This document shows, in pieces, positions 34,401 to 46,400 of a stretch of 64,000 nucleotides of DNA. Origin of the DNA: Bedellia somnulentella (Eukaryota; Arthropoda; Insecta; Lepidoptera; Bedelliidae); contig OY755170.1 of NCBI GenBank assembly GCA_963576735.1, positions 12,508,567-12,572,566 of the forward strand, read 5' to 3'. How positions within the stretch are numbered: position 1 is the first letter of the stretch; every line of letters begins with the position of its first letter. The position numbers and the translations under genes are program-made. The notes below the pieces were generated by a model that ran no database searches, was not told the DNA's origin, and was given only the letters and a program-made list of their open reading frames with translations.

Positions 34401-37400
34401 AAACGGAGAGAGACTGTATATTATTATAATGTTTGCGCACGCCCGAACCACGTTACTCTAAGGCATCATACCATTTTTACATCATGCGTACGCTGTTGCT
34501 ATAAAATACTACTGGCTAAAGTATATCATTTTGTGTATTGCAATCTATTTTTTATTATTTGTGATAGTAATATTTAGCCCTTATCCATCTTTGCACGGTC
34601 GGCTAGTTGTAGAGATGATGATTTGGATTCGTAGAAGATAAAATCATCGGATCTATGAATGACAATTGTATCAATCAACAGCCACTAGTCGTGCGGCTTA
34701 ATGGAAAATGTTTCTAAGAATAATTATTTTTAATTATATGTATTCAAAGCTGCTCAGTTAACTAACCAATTTATTGTCAACGATCGCGTGTCCAATATAA
34801 AGTTATAATAGCTATTTTCACACTAACAAAATTATAGGATTAAGTGATTTTTTGTTTATTTAATTAGTTTGTATGGATTTACTGTTTGTTTATTTTGTAA
34901 TTTATTTTATAATTGACTGAACTATTCTAAGAAACAATTATTAACAAATCATTTCTTATTGCGTTACTGTCGGATTACATAAGAAACTAGCTGCAATAGA
35001 TAAAATTATTGTATTTGCTCAATGGTAACATTTTTACAAGCGAAGGGCATACGAATATTGAGGATATGTTAGTATATATATTATTTATTATGTATACTCG
35101 ACATTTAACTCAATTCAAAAGCACCTTTTATTTTATATTCCTGAACAGATAGCGGAGGTACTAATTCTTCTGAATATTACACCACATATTAATCATCTGA
35201 TGTTCAGAGTACCTACGTTTAGCTTGGACAGTGATAGACCAGGTCCAGGGTTCTTTTGCGATGTTTTCCCTCACCCTTAATAACCATTATAAATTGACCA
35301 CACATGTAACTTAAGGAAAGACACTTTGTTTTAAGCCCGAATAAGGATTTGAACCCATGCCGCTCTGCATTATAATTGTCAGTCTTTTCACTAAGAGATC
35401 AAGGTTATGCACCTTTTAGTGGACTAAATACGTACAAACATAGGATGACGATTAACTTTAAGCCTTAAAAGTTTCGAGTTTACATGTTGTTGGCGATCTG
35501 GGGTGTTAATAGAGTCAATTACCGTTTAATTAGTCTCTTACATGTACTTGTACCTTGCAGCTATACTTCTTCCTCGAGTAAAAACGTGCTAATCTAGAGC
35601 AACTTTGTATAACTACTCTTAATTTGGATGTCATTATAGCTCTATAACATACATTTACTCAAAGCTGGAATACTCTTATGTAAGTTATTGGCGCAAACCA
35701 AAAAGAGGTCTGAGGACAGTTGGAGTTGGAGGTTGAACAGTTACTATTAGTAGTGAGGACGGATTGACCAATTTAATGTTTAAGGTTTACTTCCGTGGGG
35801 GCAATCTGTCAACTTCCAAAAGTGGCTGAAGAATTTTCAAATTACAAGATCTCGCCATCCCTTTTTCGACCTAGGTATCCACATAAATACATATGGGAGA
35901 ACACTAGAAATGTGGGTATGTATGTTCACATAAGTGAACGAGTATTTGAAGGGTGCACTGACAGCATCAGCACGTAAATACGACTGTAAAAAAGCATAGA
36001 ATGAGTGTAGACTGACAGTATCAGTCCATATATACAAGCATAGAACATAGAATGAGTGTAGACTGACAGTATCAGTCCATATATACAAGCATATAAAACA
36101 TAGAATGGGTGTAGACTGACAGTCCGGCGCGGGTGGCTGCGGCGTGGACAGCAGGCAGTTGATCCACTCGTCGCGCGTGATGGTGCCGTCGCCGTCGCCG
36201 TCGCAGCCGCGGACCCACGAGCGGGCGCAACGTTTGGGTTTCACCACCTGAGTTGATATTACAAAAAAATATATTAGAATGTGTATTGTGTTCTTGATGT
36301 GATTTCATTGGTTAAGCTTTGATATTTAATGGATATTTAAAGTATGGTAAACTTATTATGGGCAGGGCAAATTGTTTTATTAAATTGTACAACCGACGCA
36401 GACGGCCGTTGAGGCTCGAAGGCTCTGGAGTTGTGGCCACCTAGCAGAAAGTTCAGTATGGATATGTCTAATTTACTCAAGGTGGACGGACGAGTTGCTG
36501 AAAGTGACAGGAAGCAAATAGACCGTCGTTGCGGAGATCTAAGGGGACGGTTTTGTCCATAAGTAAACGGCTATAGGCCGATGATCAAATCGTTTTTTTT
36601 TTATAGTTAAACGATTAAACATTTGAAAACCGGCCAAAGGTATGTCGGGTAACAAAAAAGTGGAGTTCCGCATGTAAAAAGAATATGCGTTAAAAATCGA
36701 TTTGGCAGGTTGTCTGTGCAATTTTGCCATGCGAATGGAGACTAAACGAGTGAGCAAGACAAAGGTGTAAGGCACAAAGTGCTCATAAAAAAACCGACAA
36801 GTGCAAGTCGGCTCGGGCACTAAGGGTTCCGTACTATCATCTATAATTCTAAATGTTTATTAAGATTTGTGTCGCTTGCTTTAAAATACGTTTGTTGTAT
36901 GGGAGCCCCCCTTTAATAATTAATTTACATACATACATATACTCACGTCTATAAATCCCTAGAAGGGGTAGCCAGAGCTAAGGAATTTGAAATTAGAAAA
37001 GATGGTAAAATAAAGGTTGTTGGTGATGGGTCTCCAACCGCATCGCCCAAAATCCCTTATTGCCCCAATACCGTTAGTCGCCTCTTACGTACACCCACCG
37101 GAAGAAATGGGGTAGTGCTATTTGAAGCCGGCACTACACAGCAAATAATTACTTTATTGTTATTTAATTAAATATTTTAAAAGGTAAATATTCTGTGACC
37201 GTTTCTAATATTGAGCAAAAAAATATATGAAAAAACACGTTTATTGTATTAATATTTTATTATAAAAAAAAAGTTTTTGTTGTTATAGCGGCAACGGAAA
37301 TACATCATCTGAAATTTCAGCTTCTTAGCCATCAAGGTTTATGAGATACAGACTGGAGACAGACAGACAGACAGACAGCGGAGGCTTAGTGATAGGGTCC

Positions 37401-40400
37401 CGTTTTATCTTTGGGTACGTAACCCTAAAAGTGGTGAGATTCATGGTGTAACTATTTATTATGAAATGAAATTTGCTGCTGCCTATAAATTTGGAGATCT
37501 GTATAAAAATGTGCGACATACATATTTTAAGCCCCTTTTCAAAACTATTTCAACACCGCTTGTGCCCAGGTAAGGTTCCTATTGGTTTTGATTATGTAGT
37601 AGTTTGTGGTATCCACCACACATAGACGATATCACAATAGTACGCTTAAGTTCATTGAATAGAAATATATTTGTATTTAAAAAACACACGCAAAAAAAAA
37701 ATTACCTTCTTAATAAGTCTCCTTAGTCCTCTATACTCAGGTTTGAGTAGCGCTCCACTTCTATCTCGGTCTAACTCCTGGAACTTCCAGTCGGCGACAC
37801 TCCTCGGCTCTACCGGGGTCTTCGGCTGCGATCCTCGGGAGCGCTCCAGCTCACCACGGAATATCTTCATCAGGTTGGAGTTGAACTGAGCGCGGTCGGC
37901 GCGGGAACAACCTTGAAGTAGGTAGAATGAGGTAGGTAAGGCTAAATATTTATGTTGTGAAATATTTATAATAGTCCTCCGTGAGTAGCAAGGCGCGCGC
38001 GATGCGTACTGGGTACTGAGTTTTGCATGTACTCCGTGAGAAGAAATAAGTAGAAAGAACTTTAGGTCAAGTTGTTGTGTTAAAAATATCTTTTGGGGAC
38101 AAAAATGGAACCTACTTCACAGCTATTTGACGAAAATTGAGTCGTGTATGTATTCATTTTGATATTTTGAAAACAGTTTTAATAACGCAACCATTTCCTA
38201 TAAAATTTAATGGAACTACCTTGAAAGCATAACCAACCTAACAGAAGTTAACTTTAGAAATCCATTGTCTAATAACGGAGTAATCACGGAATATAATACA
38301 AAAAACTTCCTGTATTAAAGTCGTCTGAATATAACAACATTTATTAATCAAACTACTAGTATAAATATACCTGTAGTCATAGATGTGCTATACATCTATG
38401 CTCATAGAAATTAATCTGTGGTAAATTAAATGAGTTGGGTAGTTTGTAGGTATACAAGATACGAGTTCATTTAATAAAATATATATCAATAGAAATTTTT
38501 ATTCTGTTGTGTGATTATGTATTTTGTAAAATTATGTTACTTGCTACTCCCTTTAATCTCCGGGTTAGTTAATCCCTTACGGTAAGAATCGACCTCAACG
38601 TGCTAAAATTTAAAGAACACGTATATAGAGACTTCAGACACTTTTATTTGCTACTAGTGGATCGGCCCAGCTTCGCACGGGTAGCGTTGGTTTTTAAATA
38701 TCTGAGGTTTCTTCAATCACTGCTCAAGGTTTGTGATATTTTGCCTGGCTGCGTCTTATCAGTGTATTCTCCTATTCATAAACTTATGTTAAAATGTGTG
38801 TTTGACTCAATACGTAATGAACGTAGAGATTTAGCAGCGGGATCTTATAGTATAAAGGTACTTTAAAGGAAACGTATCACATACCTAGTCTGTCATTGTC
38901 GAGTTTCATCCACAAATAGATTTCTTCGGCCATAAGACTTGAGGTATTACAATTTATAAGCCGATTAGTATTCAATTTAATTAACATCTTAATCTCTTGG
39001 CGCCTATACCAATCAGCAGAATCATATGACAAAAACTATTTTTAATCCAGTTTAGAGATTTACATATAACTACGTAGGAGTAAATTAACCGTTAACTTTG
39101 TCTGGTCGTAGTTTGCTGGATTTCAGATTACTTGTATAGCCAATCAATTGTTTCTCTCTAATTATTACTTTATTACAATTATTATTATTACATATATATC
39201 GTAGATTTGAACACATCGTGAAATGATCGATCAGTTTATGAAATAGTCACATTTCATGATGTGGCCAACTTAAATTGACCAGATCATAAAATCGTCAACG
39301 TTTAACGATTTTACCATCCACGCTTGGCCAGATCGTAGAAATAGGGTGACCATCCAATGCCATCAAATGCGATCCAAACTTTACGGTTTTGTAACATATT
39401 GCTCAGTTTTTTCGTAATTTGCAAAGTACTAGAGAACCTTCTCGTCGAAAACTCTTTTGTAATAACTTTCTTCCTCGATTGATATCGAATTATTAACTTT
39501 TTACTGCGAGAAACAACACTTTTGCCAGTGGCCGCCATCTTCACACAAAAACAAAGCGTTTTCAGCGCCTCTACCGGTAATTAATGTTAGTACTTTACGA
39601 TATGTCCAAATAATCTTGACCATTTCATGAAGAGGCCGCGCGTTTAGTTGCCGATATCGTGAAACGATTTCTTATCATTGATATGCCCAAACCACATCAG
39701 AATGTGGCCAATAAACAATTGAACATTTCATGAAATACGGCTATTTCACAAAATGATCGATCATTTCATGATGTGTTCAAATTTACGATATGGCCACGAC
39801 ACATATATATACTCACGCTATTAATTCCCATTAGGGTAAGCACAGACTTTTGATCGCCACTTCTACGATCCTGGCAAACCTCTCTAGCTTCGTCTAAATC
39901 CATCAATCTTTTCATATATGCTCCTTTATTCTTCATACTTCGGACGCCTGTCTTTTTGAGCACACTCTCAATTTGGTCAATGTGTGTCCTCCCTGGCCGT
40001 CCTCAGCTAACATTACCTTCCACATTAGCTCTATAGATACCTTTTACCAATTTCCTATTATCCATCCTCTCGATGTGCCCAAACCATCTCAACATTCCTT
40101 TTTCTATCTTATTATTATTTACTCTTATTATTTTATTGCATGGTTTTTAATTTTCAAATAATAGTAGTCACAGTACCTTCTTGCTACCTTGTGTAATTTC
40201 GATGAAACTTCCGTCAAAATTGGTGAACAAAAAATAAGAAGGTATTATTTCACCACATTCAAGGTAGCCTCCAGCCCCTCAGTCGCAAGCCCCAATACTC
40301 TAAGTCGCATTGTACATCCACCCACGGGAAAAAATAGGGTAGTGCTATTCTAAGCCACATAGCTTAGGTATGCTTGGAAAGTTATAATGTTTTACAACAA

Positions 40401-43400
40401 CATGATCAAAGTCACTGTTCACTGTAACACACACATTAAGTAGATAATGTACTTATTACGCGGGTTTTTATAGAGATATATCACGTCAACGGTCCCAATC
40501 GGGTAATGTTTGTATTTTACACTCTGACGTTAACATAATACACCTATGCAGCATAGCTAGTACGAGCGACCTTTTAACTAGATATCGCGTGGTATAAAAC
40601 AGCCATCCCTTTCGCACTTACTTAGTTATGTATACTGGCATCTCATTCCAACAGTAATCGTGACTATAAAATAGCGCTTGACCTAGGCCTCCGTATTATT
40701 TGTTTATAGCATTAGCAATGAAGTTAAATAAGTCTTACTTAAATGATATTCGAATTTCGATCACTGGACGACCTCTAGTTAAGATAATTATTCATTGTCA
40801 CCTTAACCCATCGATTTTGTTACAATGCCATTTTTATTGCCATTACATGCCTTTGAATGCAATGCGAGACGACTGCTAGGCAATTCAGTTGCAAGTTTGA
40901 ATACTTATATTAAACTTTGTGAAATATATGAGTGGGAAAATTTGAAATACGATAACAAATTACTAACCTTTTTTATTTCGCTGACCGCGAACTGAAGAGC
41001 GACGCCTTGTGTGGGATTTGCCTGAAATTAAAAAAATAAATCTTAATTTATAACTGCGGAGATATTGAATAACTTGCGTTAAGATCATGTGGATACGCAA
41101 CATATTTACGTACCATTAATGTCTTATTATACAGTTGATTAGGTAATTGCCTGATAAATTTTACTGGATAAATAGAATAAAGATACAGATACTGCAATAT
41201 TTTTTCATTTATATATGATAAATTTCATGATGATAAAAATCTTAATCAATAAATGAGGTCAGCACAGGACCGGTCGTTGTGAAATCTTTGTGGGATTCCT
41301 TTATCGACGACGACGATAAAAAGGGTTTTAAAACCATACGGCAAAGTCGCCTTCGATGGTCCGTACCTATCCCAATAGCTAAAGGTGAGAATATTAATGA
41401 AACATGACATAACATATAAGAAATATACGTTAGCCCACAAAAAATCCTTTAGCAACAAATGGCTTTTCTAGCACAAAATCTGCTATCAAGCTGCGAAATG
41501 TCAGACAGCTCACCGCCGATGCTTATTTTCTAATTATAATAAAACTAGCTGAACTGGCAAACGTTGTTTTGCCACTTAAATTATTTCTAGGGTATTCTTA
41601 ATCGATAAAATAAATAAAATTATATCACTTAGGAGCATGAAAAGTCGTTTAAACTTATTCTCAGCCCTACCGTTTTTTTCATTTGTATTTGTTAAGCCGC
41701 TTTGATGAAGTTTGGTGACGAACACTGTGACACGTGAATTTTATATAATAGATATTATAGATGTAATAGTAGTAGTTAAACACATCGCACTCTCAGAACA
41801 AAAGAGGTTCTAGTCCAAAAATAATGATATTGATTTAAAATCATAAAGAGACATAAAAAAGTATGCTCTATCCGATGAATATTAAAACAAAGACAGTTAT
41901 TGTTTGCTATACTGTTTTTTTAACAAAGGTAATTTGTTTTACTATTCATCGGATAGAGCATACTTTTTTTATATCTCTTTATGATTGTAACTCAATATCA
42001 CTATTTTTGGACTTGAGCCTGTTTCATTCTGAGAGTGCGACATATTTCCTTCCTTTTAGAGAGCGCGTTTAACTGTCAGTCTGGTTATTAAGTTAATCAA
42101 TAAATAGAAGCTTTCAATGTTGTTCAAAAGTTTGCAGTTTCTATCATTCCAGCTCTAGCATTGTATTTTCTGTGGTTCTATCAATGCATAGAAATTGATC
42201 ATAAATAATACTAGTGTTGGAAAAAAATGAAATATTTCAAAACCTCAAATCAAATAAGGGTTGTTTTTTTTATATATAATAAAAAGGTAAGATAATATAA
42301 GATAAGGTAAGATAGTGTGATGTATAAATATAGTTTTTATTTTACTTATATCGATTTAGGGTAGTAGCTTAAACTATATTTGGCGTGTTGTTTGTGTGTA
42401 TCAATGGTGATGTGATAATGGTGTCAGTGTTGACAGGATTGATTTATTCTAAAATATCTGTTAACGCATTGAAACATTAAACAACACATAAAAAATAACC
42501 CAAAAACATCCAGTTTTATTCTTTTAAATATTGTCAATGTTTGTTTTTCTATCATTCATTTAAATTTAAATACCTCGAGTAGGAATTTATAAATGTACCA
42601 ACTAAAGTAAAAATTATTGCGGTAAGGTTTGGAATATAAAAAACGATGTATACTGTGATCCGTACTGACTAACTTAATTCAACAGTGATAACTTCAAATA
42701 AGAATGGCAGGCATTACTAACTGATCTTTTATTTACACATTTACTGAGATTCATTAAAAGGGAGCGTAAATAGAATCTATGGGCAAGGCACATTGCACGC
42801 AGATCCGCCGACCGTTTTGGGGCTCGAAGGTTCTGGGGTGGCGATCACGTACCGGACGACGCAGTTTGATGAGGGCCGCACAAGACCGATCGTTGTGGAG
42901 ATTTTTGGGAGAGGCCTATGTCCAGTAGTGGACGTCTATAAGCTGATGATGATGATGTAAACAGAATCCTCAGTGTGCTATGTGTGGAGAGCTGTCTGCA
43001 GATGTATCACAATAGGCTATTTGACTGTAATAAAAATATACATTTCTTTTATTTCATTAGTCTTTATATTTATTTTTTGGTGCAATATGTAATAATGCGA
43101 GATAAAAATATTACATTATTTCACTAAAATCCGTCTTCTAAAATAAGTATTTTTGATGCAACTGTCACGTGACTAAAAACGACCGTGATTGGCTATTTCT
43201 ATAATGACGTAGATTGCGCATAAACTGACTGAGTATCGCTTCGCTCATTGGTGTTTAATGCGGAATTGACGTCATTTGTGCTACAGCCGCCATATTACTT
43301 AAAGTCGCGTTTTCGCGGCACATTTGAATATAGCATTTTCTCATATATATATAAAGATGTTATTAAAGGAAAGAAAAATTTCGACACTGGCGGGGTTCGA

Positions 43401-46400
43401 ACCCGCGACCTTCGGGTATACGCCCCCGTCGCTCCTCCTCCGAATTAGTTAAAATTCGGAGGTAGGAAACGCAAACACTACTTGAACGTGTAAAAAAGAA
43501 ACAAAGGATAGAGAAATTTCGCGCTGGATGCCAACTGACACTGTAGCTCAGTTGGCAGAGCGACGGGGGCGTATACCCGAAGGTCGCGGGTTCGAACCCC
43601 GCCAGTGTCGAAATTTTTCTTTCCTTTAATAACATCTTTAATTTATGAGTAACTAGCAGCCCGTCCCGGCTTCGCTCGGGCATGAATTATCATTAACATT
43701 TTGTTTTTTATTTCATTACATGTATTATTATTTTAATATATTTTTTTTAAGTTTTAAGCTATGTTATATTTTTTTGCTGTGTAGTGTCGGCTTAGAATAG
43801 CACTACCCCATTTCTTCCGGTGGGTGTACGTAACAGGCGACTAATGGTTTTGGGGCTTTTGAGGGATTTTTGGGCGATGCGGTTGGTGACCCATCACCGA
43901 CAACCTTTATTTCACCATCTTTTCCCCACACAACTTCCAAAAGTGGCTGAGGAATTTCGGATTCCTTAGCTCTGGCTACGCCTTCTAGGGATTTATAGCC
44001 GTGAGTATATGTATGTATGTATGTTATATTTTTTTGTATTTATATTTAGATATTTTTTTTTTATTTTTTGTAATGAGTAATTACATCAAAAGCCATTCAA
44101 TTTATAGAGTTAGAGCTTCCCTGTAAACAATATTTGACGTTGTTGTATTTTGGGGCAGCAAAATAAATTGATGTTCAGGGGCTCCCACCCGCGACAGGCC
44201 AACGTACAGTTGACCGTGAGTAAAACAATTCTTTCGCAGGTCAATCCCTACTAATTGGTATTGGTGGTTTGGCCTTGGGACTTATTAATTGTTAAAGCAA
44301 AAGATGTTTTAACCGGAAATTGTAGCCGTTTAAATGGAATTGGCAGATCAGTTGGGATCATCGGTATTCTCGGTATATGAGCTAATTGACCGGCTGCTGG
44401 GCCAGTGATAATAGTCGCTACAATCAAATTTTGCTTTTACTCTTTGATAAGCAGCCTCCCGTACCCCTTCGTGACGCCTGCAACAACTTACTATGCATAG
44501 CTAATCGAGCGGAGTTTTATCTATTTTTTTAATTCGAGATAACTTTCGAATGGAATCTTCGAATTGAATAATTCAAAAAGTAATATAAGGGTATTGAAGT
44601 AGTCTAAAATAATATATACGTTTTTTATAAGGATTAGATAGGTACAAATAAAGAGCCTTTTCTAAAGCAGGATTTTAATTTAATTTTTAAATAATTTTAT
44701 ATAATGACGCTTGTTGTGAGATAACTATAATAGTTAGAGACATGCTGTCGGGGCATTTTTTTTAGATAATAATGTGTTCTGTAAAATTGTAGTACATAAT
44801 TTTATTCTATTGTCAATAGTTTTCGCAGCGCACGCGATGTAAGGATTTTTTTTGGTATTTCTTTAACACCTTGGGTTACATTTTTGAAGTTTACGTAAGG
44901 ATCCCTAATTTTTTGAAAATAAAATATAGCCTATGTCACTTGGGAATAGTGTAGCATTAAAACAGTGAAAAAATTTTTCAAATCCGTCCAGTAGTTTTGG
45001 AGCCTATTCAATTCAAACAAACAAACAAACAAAAAATCAAACCTTTCCTCTTTATAATATTAGTATAGATAATCCCCACATGAGGAATTCATGTCAAAAA
45101 AACATTAAATTATAGCATTTTCTTTTTCGATTTTTTCATAAAATAGCTAACATGAAGACAAAAAATATTTTTTTTGTGCTTCTTATAAACAAATTAACAC
45201 CGTTATATTGATTAAATAGACTAGGTTTTATTATATAAATATACAAAATAAGGTAAAATAGCAAGAATCATTCGATAACCTTACTAAGTCCGGGGCGACG
45301 GACGATTGTGTGTTAATTCTCACCTACCTACCTAAGGTTACCGAGGCTAAATGAGAAAGAGAAGGAATTTAACAGCTTTAAGAGTTGTCTGCAGACGTAA
45401 TAGTATAAGATCCCGCTGCTAAATCTCTACGTTCATTACGTATTGAGTCAAACACACATTTTGACATAAGTTTATGAATACGAGAATACCGTGTAGTGCC
45501 GGCTGAGAATGTCGCTACCCCTTTCTACCCACGGGTGTCGTAAGAGGCGACTAAGGGTATTGGGGCTTTTTATTGGATTTTTGGGCGATGCGCTTGGAGA
45601 CCCATCACTAAAAACCTTTATTTTACGATCTTTTCCCCACTCAACTTCCAAAAGTGGCTGAGGAATTTATAATTCCTTAGCTCTGGCTAACCCTTCTAGG
45701 GAATTATAGCCGTGAGTAGTATATGTATGTATGTATGTATGAGAATACACTGACAAGACGCAGCCAGGCAAAAGTGGCCGCAAGTAATTTTAATTTAATT
45801 AATGTTTATTATTTTTCGGAGACAAATTTCGTTCACTTGTTTTCGAAATATAATAACGTCCCCATCATAGCAATGTATATGTCGTAGGATGATTTGATGT
45901 TTAGGTTTTTTGCAAAAATCCTAGGGATTTTGCAAAAATCCGGATAATTAGACAACGGTTATAATATTTTCTAATCTTACTAGGTTTTTTGCAAAAAAAC
46001 TAGTTGGTTTAGTATGACTCCGAAACGAAAAGTCAGCTTTTATTAATACTGTACACTGATTGGTTGATTGCAGTGCCCCGTAATCACGTCATCTCTGATT
46101 GGTTGTTAATTAAGACGTACTTATGTCATTGTTCTTACCTAATTTGATTTTTATTTTAGTTACAAAAAGTTCGTAAGTATAAAAATAGTATTGTCATTTC
46201 CCTTTATAACTCTACTATATAATACCTCAATACTACAATTTAAAACGTACCTACTTTGTTGTTCCTACCTATATTGAAGACGTCCGTGGCCGAGTGGATA
46301 GGTGACTAGCTTTTCGGTCTGGAGGTTGCGGGTTTGATCCCCACTGAGAGCAACATTTATGTGATGAGCATATGTGTATTATATAATATTAAATATATCT

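Larger units (their letters stand above)
43653..45069 (-). mobile_element. Helitron remnant
   Basis: On the minus strand it starts TCTATACTAATATTATAAAG at 45069 after an A. It ends with a GCCCGAGCGAAGCCGGGACG hairpin and CTAG at 43653 before a T. This is a Helitron's TC...hairpin-CTAG with A/T insertion site. Contains a helicase fragment and a nested family A copy. Confidence 0.85.

Noticed and set aside
36539..36820. 93-codon minus frame
   Set aside because: Lies across dispersed repeat family E and a LINE scrap; the same repeat elsewhere does not keep the frame.
43537..43610. Functional tRNA gene
   Set aside because: Four-pair anticodon stem, 8-base loop without T33, and its half is duplicated in inverted form as part of a repeat; kept only as tRNA-like.
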